Positions 16,332 through 24,245 of a stretch of DNA of 64,000 nt are shown in pieces. The notes beneath the pieces were generated by a model that saw only the letters and a program-made list of their open reading frames with translations, ran no database searches and was not told the DNA's origin. The stretch's first letter is position 1; every line of letters starts with the position of its first letter. A program made the position numbers and the translations under genes. Origin of the DNA: Clostridiaceae bacterium (GTDB lineage: Bacteria; Bacillota; Clostridia; Lachnospirales; Lachnospiraceae); assembly GCA_910575795.1 (NCBI GenBank), contig CAJTGE010000001.1:62001-126000 (forward strand), given 5' to 3'.

Positions 16332-17907
16332 AAATCAAATCAACCTGCTGATATCCGATTCCGTATGCACCGAAAATAACTACCGCAAGAATCAATCCAT
16401 AGTAGACTGCCCACCTTACCGGAAACCATAATTTTCGGAGCCCAAGTTCGCCCAACAGTTCCCTTTCTCTTATCATTCCAACGAAGGCCACTACCACACA
16501 TCCGGCTGTAATGATAAGATAATCCGCCTTATCCAGACCAAATGTCAGGAATGTGCCATCCCATAAATTCTGCAATTCAAAATTGTTAAAAATACTCCTG
16601 AACATTCTTAACCCCGCATATAATCCATTTGCCCGGAAAAAAAGTTCTCCTGTAAAAATAATGACCCATGTCTTTAAAATCTGGGGGATTTTAAAGTATA
16701 GCGCATCCTCATTTATATGGCAGATTTTTATGAATTTATTTCTTGCGGGTTCCAGTGCAATCCCACCTAAAAGAATCACAAAATAGTACATACCATAAAA
16801 AATATAACTCCATCTCGGTCCGTGCCACAGTCCATTGCAAACCCATACCGGGAAAAGTGCAAATGCGGAAACACCCAATTTTGTTATGTATTTTGCCAAA
16901 TATTTCCGGCCAAACCGATTCCATTTCTTGACGATTCCAGATACTGACACTGGATAAAAAACATAGGCTTTAAACCATGCCCCCAGGGTAATATGCCACC
17001 GTCTCCAAAAATCTGCAGCATTGCGTGCCATAAAAGGCTGTCGGAAATTTTCCGGTAAGACTACCCCAAACAGTTTACCGCTCCCAATAATAATGTCCAT
17101 GCAACCGGAAAATTCCATATACAGTTGAACGGTATACGCCACTGCCGCTGCTACAACAATTACGCCACTATATTTTTCATAATTTTCAAAAACAGCTGTT
17201 ACGAATACATACAGCCGATCTGCAATGATCATCTTCTTAAATAATCCCCAGAGAATACGTACAATGCCCTGTGACAGATTTTCTCCTGTAATCGCCTTTC
17301 CTTCCCATAAAGCATCCGCTGTCTGGGGATACATGCTGATCGGCCCTTCCATAATCTGTGGAAAAAATCCAAGAAACAAAGCTATTTTCCCCGGATGCTG
17401 CTGTGCGGTAATCTTCTCCCAGTACACATCTGCCATATAGCCGATAGCCTGCAGTGTATAGAAAGAAATCCCAATGGGGAGTAACAGTTCTTTTGCCGTC
17501 AAAAGGATCGGACTTCCTGCAGCCTCCAGCACAATATTCGCATTCCTTGCAAAAAAATTATAATATTTTAAATATGCCAGAACCGACAGCAACAATATAA
17601 CCCCACCAGCAAGTACTATTTTTTCTTTCTTCTTATATTGCTTTTTAATACCAGCACATTCCTTCCAGTCTTTCCCTGCAGTTTCCATTTTAGATTGCAG
17701 TTTCAAATCAGCCAGCCATACACCGATATAGTGAGTAAACATGGTAGTGCCAATCAAGTAAATCACAAGTTTTCCACTGATCATCCAAAAAAACACATAC
17801 CCAGATAATAATAATGTCAGCCAACGTATCTTTTTAGGTGTAAACTGATAAACCAAAAGTACAATCGGAAGGAATACAAACAAATATAGTGACGTATGAT
17901 AAGCCAT
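16318..17907 (-). CDS. MBOAT-family membrane O-acyltransferase (DltB/AlgI-like)
   Basis: The 529-residue polytopic protein has the MBOAT core with DFWRRWHITLGAWFKAYVFY and the active-site His in NGLWHGPRWSYIFYG. ATG at 17907 is preceded by GGAG at good spacing; a longer frame runs through the ribosome site. In Dlt and alginate systems the MBOAT protein takes the acyl group from its carrier and passes it across the membrane. Here the ACP gene is upstream and the SGNH gene overlaps downstream, so the pair is DltB-DltD-like. The protein is longer than typical DltB (about 400) and nearer the AlgI size. Confidence 0.92.
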   Translation of the reverse strand: MAYHTSLYLFVFLPIVLLVYQFTPKKIRWLTLLLSGYVFFWMISGKLVIYLIGTTMFTHYIGVWLADLKLQSKMETAGKDWKECAGIKKQYKKKEKIVLAGGVILLLSVLAYLKYYNFFARNANIVLEAAGSPILLTAKELLLPIGISFYTLQAIGYMADVYWEKITAQQHPGKIALFLGFFPQIMEGPISMYPQTADALWEGKAITGENLSQGIVRILWGLFKKMIIADRLYVFVTAVFENYEKYSGVIVVAAAVAYTVQLYMEFSGCMDIIIGSGKLFGVVLPENFRQPFMARNAADFWRRWHITLGAWFKAYVFYPVSVSGIVKKWNRFGRKYLAKYITKLGVSAFALFPVWVCNGLWHGPRWSYIFYGMYYFVILLGGIALEPARNKFIKICHINEDALYFKIPQILKTWVIIFTGELFFRANGLYAGLRMFRSIFNNFELQNLWDGTFLTFGLDKADYLIITAGCVVVAFVGMIRERELLGELGLRKLWFPVRWAVYYGLILAVVIFGAYGIGYQQVDLIYAGF

Positions 17908-18163
17908 TTTAATCTCCATTCCGCGCGCATTTGGGCGCGGCACAAATAGTAATGAAAGTGGTTCACACTTTCAAGTTTTCGTGTTACAATACAATTAAAT
18001 CTAAGGCATCCCGGCATCAATATCAGATGCACCCACCCGTTTGTTATTGATGTGCAGGTGCGCCTCGTTTTACCAAGGTGGGAATATTCTTAAATAGGTT
18101 CACTATGTGAGCCTTTTTGTTGTATCTATATCACGATTTTGGCTCAATCTACTTTCTTTCACA
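17908..18163. other. Intergenic region with hairpins between ACP and MBOAT genes
   Basis: GAAAGTG-GTTCA-CACTTTC (17955-17973) is a perfect 7-base hairpin. GGTTCAC-TA-TGTGAGCC followed by TTTTT (about 18098-18118) is a terminator-like stem on the plus strand. Between them are repeated GATGC/GCACC words. No gene is seen. This is the only long gap inside the gene set and may be an attenuator or a second promoter. Confidence 0.4.
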
Positions 18164-18391
18164 CTATCTCTCCTGCAACCTTAGTATCATCTCTCTCATA
18201 GCCTCCACAGAATTGAAATTCCCCGGTATCATCTCAGATGCTTCAATCTCTATTGAAAAAGCTTCTTCTAATTCGGACACCAGTGAAATTACCCCGAAAG
18301 AATCCAATATCCGATCATCTATCAGGGCATCTTCCTTCTCCCATGCAATACTGTTATCAAGTTCTGTTAAAATATTCATCAAAGTGTCCAT
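18164..18391 (-). CDS. Acyl carrier protein, DltC-like
   Basis: The 75-residue helical acidic protein carries the phosphopantetheine attachment Ser in ILDSFGVISLVSELEE, the usual DS-F/L-x2-[IV] site. AAAAGGAGATAAAAAATG gives a perfect ribosome site inside the 3' end of the decarboxylase gene (35-base overlap). By position it carries the amino acid activated by the DltA-like ligase. The overlap with the decarboxylase suggests the two proteins are made together and act together. Confidence 0.9.
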   Translation of the reverse strand: MDTLMNILTELDNSIAWEKEDALIDDRILDSFGVISLVSELEEAFSIEIEASEMIPGNFNSVEAMREMILRLQER

Positions 18392-19574
18392 TTTTTATCT
18401 CCTTTTCCATATTATCTTCATAAGTGGAACGTTCTTCACGAATTAATTTCCATCCCATTTCTTTACTGTAAAAAGCAACTTTTGGAAGTGCATGACTCAA
18501 AAACAGCGCCATTCCTTCTGTCATGGAATATGCCCCTGCACGCTCAAATATGAGGATATTTCCTATCCTTAAGTCTTTTATAACTGCTTTCTGCATCAGC
18601 ACATCATTGGTTGTGCAAAGCGCACCACATACCGTCCATTCCTTAAACTTTCCCTGTTCATGCTCAGGACTTACTCGAAACAGAGGCTGATACATTCCAC
18701 GGATTTGTCCATCATAATTCATCTGATGAATCCCACCGTCAACGATACAATAATTTTTCCCATCGTTCTGTTTTATATCGTACACCCCAGTCAGATAATA
18801 ACCGCATGAAGCTGCAAGGGCACGCCCCATTTCCAACATAATCGAGCCTTTCCACTGCATTTTGGATACCGCTTCTGCAAGTACGCTTATATCGCTTTCC
18901 ATCGTATCTTTCTGACCTTCAAAATAAGCAACTGAAATTCCTGGGCCATACTCCAGTTCCTCTATTTCAAATCCCGTCTCTTCTTCCAGTTCTTTACAGA
19001 ACTGATCGAGATATTCCAGTTCTTTCCTTACCTTCTCTACTGTTTTTTTCTGCGTACCGGTAAAATAATGAATACCTTGAATTTTTAGAAACGGACACAT
19101 TTTTCCCACTTCAATGATATTTTGGATAATCTCTTTATCCATTCCGAATTGGTTTCCGCTGGTCAGTCTAAGATACACATGAATCACTTCATTATTAGCA
19201 TCACACCAATCCACAAAACAATAAAACTGATTCAGCGATTCTACCGTATAAGTGCATTTCCCCCGGTAAAAATCCAGTATATGATAAATGTCCTCTTTTT
19301 TCTTCAATACTCCGGACACTAATACCTTCTCCGGAGGAATTCGACGTGCTTTACAAATCTCAAATTCCCCCATAGAACACACCTCAATCCGGTCTACCAC
19401 TGCACACATCTGGCTGACAAGAAAAGGATTTGCTTTCATCGCAAAACACAAACCGATTCTGTCCTTAAGTATGCTGCGGAACTCCTGAACACATTTCCTC
19501 ATTTCATCAATATTAAAAATATATAATGGGGTTCCATATCGTACAATTCCATACTCCAAACATTCCATGTCCAT
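18357..19574 (-). CDS. Fold-type III PLP-dependent decarboxylase (DAP/ornithine decarboxylase family)
   Basis: The 405-residue alanine-racemase-fold enzyme has the PLP Lys in CFAMKANPFL, the glycine-rich phosphate site ELEYGPGIS, and EMGRALAASCGYYLTG. The catalytic Cys block VCGALCTTNDVL and GGIHQMNYDGQIRG are also present. These match the diaminopimelate/ornithine decarboxylase family. The known relative BtrK (butirosin pathway) decarboxylates glutamate held on an acyl carrier protein. This gene touches the ligase gene (TAATG) and overlaps the ACP gene, so I infer carrier-bound substrate here too. Free amino-acid decarboxylation is the alternative. Confidence 0.88.
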   Translation of the reverse strand: MDMECLEYGIVRYGTPLYIFNIDEMRKCVQEFRSILKDRIGLCFAMKANPFLVSQMCAVVDRIEVCSMGEFEICKARRIPPEKVLVSGVLKKKEDIYHILDFYRGKCTYTVESLNQFYCFVDWCDANNEVIHVYLRLTSGNQFGMDKEIIQNIIEVGKMCPFLKIQGIHYFTGTQKKTVEKVRKELEYLDQFCKELEEETGFEIEELEYGPGISVAYFEGQKDTMESDISVLAEAVSKMQWKGSIMLEMGRALAASCGYYLTGVYDIKQNDGKNYCIVDGGIHQMNYDGQIRGMYQPLFRVSPEHEQGKFKEWTVCGALCTTNDVLMQKAVIKDLRIGNILIFERAGAYSMTEGMALFLSHALPKVAFYSKEMGWKLIREERSTYEDNMEKEIKNGHFDEYFNRT

Positions 19575-21085
19575 TACATTGCCACCTCCATCCGATTCCT
19601 GAAATATTCACGATCCATTTTTCCGTTTTTATTCAGGGGCATCTTGTTTATCTGCACTACTTTATGAGGAATCATATAAGACGGAATTTTTTCCGCTAAT
19701 TGCCTCCGGATTTCATCTACTGCCACATTCCCCAAATAAAAGGCAACAAGCTGGTTTTTCTTATGATTCATTAAACAACAGCTCCTTTCCAGACCCTCTA
19801 TCTGGTTCAATGCGTGTTCAATCTCTTCCAGCTCGATGCGGTGCCCCATATGTTTAATCTGAAAATCCTTTCTCCCTGAAAAATAAAGTTCACCATTAAT
19901 ATCGTAATACCCCAAATCACCTGTCTGGTAATATCGTCTGTTTATTTTCCCCTGAAAAGTTTCAATAAACTTTGCCTTTGTCTCTGACAGATTGTGATAA
20001 TATCCTTCTGACAAGGACTCCCCTGCAACACATATTTCTCCGATTTCCCCTGCAATGGCAATCTCATTTCCTGCCTCATTCAAAAGAAATACTTTCCTTC
20101 CCGGAAACGGTTTACCAAGCGGTAACTTTTCTTCATCACTAAAAATCCGTTTCACCGGATAATATGTACAATTACAAGTAATCTCCGTAGGTCCATATAG
20201 ATTCACAAATTCTGTTTCCGGCAATGCTGCCTGCCACAGTCTTAATTGTTTTGTTGGCATAACTTCCCCACTGAACATCACCCTCTTTATATCTTTAGGT
20301 ACCTTGTATGTGAGTCCTTTCAGTGCAGATATCAACGTCAAAGCAGATACTGCCCAAATCAACGTATTTATCTTTTTCTCGCACAGATAATCCAAAAGCA
20401 CCGGAGGAACCGCAAAAAATGTTTTTGGAATCAGTATCAGTGTTGCTCCGGTCATCACGCTTGTATAAATGTCTTTTACAGAAACATCAAAATCAAATGG
20501 TGCCTGATTCCCAATCCGGTCATTTGTCGTAAATCCAAATGTATCTATGAAATGAGTAATAAAATCAATAACAGCTTTATGGCTTACAACTACACCCTTT
20601 GGAACCCCTGTAGAACCTGATGTAAAAATCCCGTACAGCAGATCTGTATCATGGCTTTTGTCTCGAACGGAGATGAGTTTTTCCATATTTATTTCTTCAT
20701 GTATGGCATCCTTCAAAAGATATTTACCTTTGCTATACCCAGCTTGTTCCAACAGTCTCTCACTTTCTTTATTTGTTACCACCAGTTCCGGAGACAAAAC
20801 CCGAAAAATTCCGCGTATCCGCTCAGGCGGCTGTGCCGGATCTATCATTACATAAAAGCAGCCTGCATAGACAACACCAAACATGGCTGCTAATGCCAAT
20901 GCACTTTTTTCCATCAATAAAACAACAGGCTTGCCCATATATGTTTTTTTGCAGAATATTGTCCCCATTCTTCTGGACAACTCTAATAATTCTGTCCAGG
21001 TAAGACAAATACTCCCGTCATCAACTGCCACGTGATAGGAACGCTCCGCTGCTGTTTTCTCCAAATATTCTAGGATATTGTTCAT
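19574..21085 (-). CDS. DltA-like amino acid adenylating ligase
   Basis: The 503-residue ANL-superfamily enzyme has the motifs in order: FTSGSTGVPKGVVVSH (A3), NLYGPTEITCN (A5), YYQTGDLGYY (A7), GRKDFQIKHMGHRIEL (A8) and LNKNGKMDREYF (A10, catalytic Lys). The length and lack of fused condensation or carrier domains fit D-alanine--carrier ligase. ATG at 21085 has AAAGGAA upstream. It would adenylate an amino acid and load it on the ACP encoded two genes on. The downstream decarboxylase makes D-Ala an unlikely substrate; a dicarboxylic or basic amino acid would make more sense. That is inference. Confidence 0.88.
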   Translation of the reverse strand: MNNILEYLEKTAAERSYHVAVDDGSICLTWTELLELSRRMGTIFCKKTYMGKPVVLLMEKSALALAAMFGVVYAGCFYVMIDPAQPPERIRGIFRVLSPELVVTNKESERLLEQAGYSKGKYLLKDAIHEEINMEKLISVRDKSHDTDLLYGIFTSGSTGVPKGVVVSHKAVIDFITHFIDTFGFTTNDRIGNQAPFDFDVSVKDIYTSVMTGATLILIPKTFFAVPPVLLDYLCEKKINTLIWAVSALTLISALKGLTYKVPKDIKRVMFSGEVMPTKQLRLWQAALPETEFVNLYGPTEITCNCTYYPVKRIFSDEEKLPLGKPFPGRKVFLLNEAGNEIAIAGEIGEICVAGESLSEGYYHNLSETKAKFIETFQGKINRRYYQTGDLGYYDINGELYFSGRKDFQIKHMGHRIELEEIEHALNQIEGLERSCCLMNHKKNQLVAFYLGNVAVDEIRRQLAEKIPSYMIPHKVVQINKMPLNKNGKMDREYFRNRMEVAM

Positions 21086-21139
21086 TATCGTATTCCTTTC
21101 ACATAAAATGGGCTGTGTCGAATGCACAGCCCATTTCCC

Positions 21140-21616
21140 TTAGTTATTTTTGTCCTTTACTGTGTCGCCTTTTTTATTTGACTCCTGTGTTCCTGTACTC
21201 CTATCCTTCTTATTTAACTTATTGTTTTTTTTCGTTGTTTTTTTCTTGCTGCCTGACTCAGTATTGTTATTCTCTTGACCCTGATTTGATTTAGTATCTG
21301 TCTTGTTCTGCGTTGATCCCGCGTCCTTCTTGTTCTGCGTGTTATCTGCATCATCTTTCTTATCGGTTGTAGTTTCCGATTTCTTCTTTGTATTCTTCTG
21401 TTTCTTATCGGTTGTAGTTTCTGATTTCTTCTTTGTATTCTTCTGTTTCTTATCCGTAGACTGACTAGACTCTGTCTTGGTCTTTGGCTGATCAGCGTTT
21501 GATTTGGTGTTCTTGGTTCCGCCACATGCCACCATACTAAGTGCCATGACACCTATCATGCAGAATACAAGTCCTTTCTTAAAAAATCCCTTTACCGTTT
21601 TTTTATTATCTGTCAT
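21140..21616 (-). CDS. Lys/Thr-rich low-complexity lipoprotein with tandem repeats
   Basis: The 158-residue protein has a lipoprotein signal with lipobox LSMVAC-G (Cys about residue 32). The rest is low-complexity, rich in K, T, N, Q and D, with two perfect TDKKQKNTKKKSETT repeats. It would be tethered outside the membrane as a highly cationic brush. The gene lies 54 bases before the ligase gene. I infer a cell-wall spacer or charge-buffering role; there is no known family. Confidence 0.75.
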   Translation of the reverse strand: MTDNKKTVKGFFKKGLVFCMIGVMALSMVACGGTKNTKSNADQPKTKTESSQSTDKKQKNTKKKSETTTDKKQKNTKKKSETTTDKKDDADNTQNKKDAGSTQNKTDTKSNQGQENNNTESGSKKKTTKKNNKLNKKDRSTGTQESNKKGDTVKDKNN

Positions 21617-21750
21617 TTGTTGCTCCTTTCACAATTTGGATTTATATATGTATTTAGGCTATTTAAAGTGCCTACCTCTTAACTTTTTCATCTCCTTTCT
21701 CCCATATTTCAAAGAATTGTTTCTTTTGATATTTTTATTATCACAGAAGA

Positions 21751-21790
21751 ATCTTAAATATTCCCAAACGAATTCTAAACAAATATAAAC
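21751..21790 (-). promoter_or_regulatory. VanR/OmpR-type tandem boxes, copy 1
   Basis: Read on the minus strand, TTTAGAATT, GTTTGGGAAT and ATTTAAGATT follow at about 10-11 base spacing. They lie about 140 bases before the lipoprotein gene. The same pattern occurs at 22117-22144 and 23486-23527. Confidence 0.55.
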
Positions 21791-21801
21791 CGTCTCCTCC
21801 T

Positions 21802-22038
21802 TTAGTCTTTTTTACATCGTTTATACAAATCAGATGTCATACTTTTTCTATTGAGTCTTTTGATGTCCTTTAAAACCTGGCCTGCTCCCGGTTGGCTCTT
21901 TTTCTCATCCGCCGCATCTTTTTCTGCTTCTGTTTCCGATGATGCAGATTCATATCTAATCATCTCTTTATTCTGAATTAGTGTATTTAAGGTATTGACA
22001 GTAAAGTTCAATATGACAAATGCTGCCAAAACAAGCAT
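21802..22038 (-). CDS. Small single-pass membrane protein
   Basis: The 78-residue protein has a hydrophobic N-terminus (LVLAAFVILNFTVNTL) and a charged tail with Lys/Arg-rich end (KDIKRLNRKSMTSDLYKRC). It is first in the Dlt-like gene block, in the position where classical dlt operons carry small DltX, but it lacks the aromatic C-terminal DltX motif I would expect. RBS is weak (GGAAATAGTAAG). Function unknown. Confidence 0.6.
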   Translation of the reverse strand: MLVLAAFVILNFTVNTLNTLIQNKEMIRYESASSETEAEKDAADEKKSQPGAGQVLKDIKRLNRKSMTSDLYKRCKKD

Positions 22039-22116
22039 CTTACTATTTCCGCTGATTCAATTACCCCCTTTCATTCAATGAGTATCCACATTATCTCAAA
22101 AGGTGTTGAATATATC

Positions 22117-22144
22117 CTGAAATGAATCTTAACAAATCTAAAAC
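22117..22144 (-). promoter_or_regulatory. VanR/OmpR-type tandem boxes, copy 2
   Basis: Read on the minus strand, GTTTTAGATT, TGTTAAGATT and CATTTCAGGA repeat at about 10 bases. They lie 80-105 bases before the small membrane protein. The rest of 22039-22354 has no gene. Confidence 0.55.
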
Positions 22145-22354
22145 TTACCTCAGCAAAATACTTTGGCGTTGTGCATACACAGAACACCGGCAAAATTTTT
22201 CTTCGAGAACTCTCTATGCAATGTATACCAACAAAAAGCAGCACCTATTACAAGTGCCGCTAACTTTAAACATATATTCATACATATTCTCCACACTATA
22301 ATTCCATTGCATGTCTTTTTGACCCTGTAATTTAAGTGTTAAATTGAATTTCAA

Positions 22355-22852
22355 TTATGGATGTTCCTCAACCTTTGTAACAATCCAGTCATTGTTTTCC
22401 AATTCAATTTCCCAACGTGATGGAACATCAAAACTGGCAGTAATTAAACGATTCTCCTTATCATAATAAGCTGCTGAATATTTAATCCAAATATATCCCT
22501 TATTATGTTCCTGTTTTGTTGTAAGCAGTTCTATATTAACATCTGCTGATTCTATTCCGATATACTCACCATGAAATACATAATATCGATCTAATGCACC
22601 CACACCTTTTCTATCAGCCTCATCTTTAGAACCTGTATAAGATAATACTTCCCGGGCTCTTTCAATAAGTGTCTCAGCTACATTTATTTGATTTTTATCT
22701 TCGCACTTTTCTTTTATTTCATCAACTTTTTCCTGTCCATAGAACCTCTCTAGCCTCACTACATCCATATTATCTTTCGATTGTTTATTGCAAGCCGATA
22801 GACATGACAATAATATAACAAAGCATACTATATGATGAATGTTTTTACCCAT
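22355..22852 (-). CDS. Lipoprotein of unknown function
   Basis: The 165-residue protein has a lipoprotein signal with lipobox LSAC (Cys about residue 21), then a mostly alpha/beta exported domain (YIGIESADVNIELL, YIWIKYSAAYYDKENRLI). I do not recognise the family. It lies 17 bases after the GNAT gene and shares its promoter region with the VanR-like box. It may be a sensor or ligand-binding lipoprotein of the envelope regulon. Confidence 0.75.
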   Translation of the reverse strand: MGKNIHHIVCFVILLSCLSACNKQSKDNMDVVRLERFYGQEKVDEIKEKCEDKNQINVAETLIERAREVLSYTGSKDEADRKGVGALDRYYVFHGEYIGIESADVNIELLTTKQEHNKGYIWIKYSAAYYDKENRLITASFDVPSRWEIELENNDWIVTKVEEHP

Positions 22853-22869
22853 GCAATACCTCTAGTTTT

Positions 22870-23388
22870 CTACTTATCCATAGCCTTTTCAAATCGAAAA
22901 AACTCATTACTGCCCGGGATTGAATCATCTGTCATACAAGCATCCCTGTGATGGGAATTGAAAAATTCCACAATATGGAAGCCACATTTGTTCACATAAA
23001 AGTGAATATTCCGTTTTTCAAAATAAGGGGTTATAGTTTCCCACACTTTCGTTTTCGGATATCTTTGTTCTATCTTCTTCCATACAGCATGTCCGATTCC
23101 CCGACTATGACTTACTTGTCTGACAAATAACAGATCCAACGAATTATGCTGTGTTTTTTCATCTATAACAACGACAACACCTCCAACAGTTTTTCCATTT
23201 AATACAATATGGAATGTCTCCGCTCCTTTTGTATCCATAGACTTTTCAATATCTTCTCTTGGAATGATTTCTCCTTCCTGTTCTCCATATTCTTCTATCA
23301 CTGCAATGCGAAAAGCTTTCTGTAAATCCTTAATAAACCATTCTTTGTCATTTTCTTTAATAGGGATTAATTCTACAATTTGTTTCAT
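22870..23388 (-). CDS. GNAT-family N-acetyltransferase
   Basis: The 172-residue protein has the GNAT fold. The acetyl-CoA loop region is VRQVSHSRGIGHAVWKKIE (R/Q-x-x-G-x-G/A pattern), and the C-terminal strand is HFYVNKCGFHIVEFF. I choose ATG at 23388, nine bases after GGAGG; the GTG at 23397 is too close to the ribosome site. It heads a two-gene unit with the lipoprotein. Substrate unknown. Confidence 0.88.
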   Translation of the reverse strand: MKQIVELIPIKENDKEWFIKDLQKAFRIAVIEEYGEQEGEIIPREDIEKSMDTKGAETFHIVLNGKTVGGVVVVIDEKTQHNSLDLLFVRQVSHSRGIGHAVWKKIEQRYPKTKVWETITPYFEKRNIHFYVNKCGFHIVEFFNSHHRDACMTDDSIPGSNEFFRFEKAMDK

Positions 23389-23485
23389 GATTTGCACACC
23401 TCCTCCTCCATACTCCGAATTTTAAAATACTTCTTTATTTTGTTCCTTTTCTTTATACAACAGTTTGAAATTTATTATTTCATAT

Positions 23486-23527
23486 AATCTTAAATGCTTC
23501 CTTAAATAATTCTTAACAATTCTAAAC
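23486..23527 (-). promoter_or_regulatory. VanR/OmpR-type tandem boxes, copy 3 (clearest)
   Basis: Read on the minus strand, GTTTAGAATT, GTTAAGAATT, ATTTAAGGAAGC and ATTTAAGATT repeat at 10-12 bases. This is four successive TTTAAG-like half-sites, typical for OmpR-family regulators. It lies about 100 bases before the GNAT gene. Confidence 0.65.
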
Positions 23528-23636
23528 TCACCTCTCATAAAGTGATGGATTTAAATTTAGGTTTTCTTATACTAAAAAATTATTGTGAGTAAAAGCCAAT
23601 CCCCAATGCAGCGCAATTCCGATTAGCCTTACACGT

Positions 23637-23675
23637 ACAAGATGCCTGTCTGTAAATCGCAGACAGGCATCTTGT
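23637..23675. terminator. Perfect 16-base stem-loop, terminator-like
   Basis: ACAAGATGCCTGTCTG pairs fully with CAGACAGGCATCTTGT around a 7-base loop. There is no T-run, so it may instead be a repeat or RNA-stabilising hairpin. The rest of 23528-23731 has no gene. Confidence 0.5.
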
Positions 23676-23731
23676 GCTTTGCCAGAAAACCTTTTCAATC
23701 AGCTATTTTATTTCTTTAAAATCCTTCTATG

Positions 23732-23863
23732 CTATGCAAAAATTGAATCTCTGAGCCGACCGATATAAGTCATAACAGTATTATTGTTATCCGTGCATTT
23801 TTCGCCCCATACTGCTTCAAATAGTTCCTCCGTTACTAAAATAGAAAACTCCGTCGGCTTCCA
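23732..23863 (-). pseudogene. Fragment of a VanR-like response regulator (winged-helix part)
   Basis: The frame reads KPTEFSIL, then directly VTEELFEAVWGEKCTDNNNT, then VMTYIGRLRDSIFA and a stop. Intact relatives have about 11 residues between SIL and the TEEL helix (compare the gene at 58164), so it has an internal deletion and lacks the receiver domain. It is a remnant only. Confidence 0.8.
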
Positions 23864-23940
23864 CTTTCTATATAGCCTAATCCATAGTAATCATGAAAAT
23901 GGAGGCATAAATTTTCTATCATTCCTGTCAGTGTTAATAC
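23859..23940 (-). pseudogene. Possible fragment of an AraC-type cupin domain
   Basis: In another frame, directly upstream of the response-regulator fragment, the sequence reads MIENLCLHFHDYYGLGYIES. This resembles the HxHDxY...GxxExG start of AraC-family ligand domains. It seems to be joined by deletion to the regulator fragment. The stretch 23941-24245 shows nothing I can assign. Confidence 0.4.
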
Positions 23941-24245
23941 CTCTATATTAAGTTTTTAGTCAAAAACAAACCTGCTGCAGAGATATCCATAAGTTACCTC
24001 CACAAAATCATTCCAATTATAACATTATAGTTGATGCATATCTCGTTTTCTTGCATAATGTTGCTATCTTCATCAAGCATGTCGAATATGGTGCTTTATT
24101 CTTTGGATATAAATAGGAAATATTGTAGCCCACTAATTGAGCCACAATATTTCCTGTTGTGACGGTATATACACCGTTAATTAAGTAGATAGTGATAATA
24201 AATATAAAAACGAGTTCCCTCGGACAGGCGCTTTTAGAGATAACT

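Noticed and set aside
21353..21450. CRISPR-like short repeats
   Set aside because: The two repeats are coding repeats within the lipoprotein gene; no spacer-repeat array exists in the window.
21214..21552. 112-codon Arg-rich frame inside the lipoprotein gene
   Set aside because: Its repeats are a shadow of the lipoprotein's tandem repeats in another frame.
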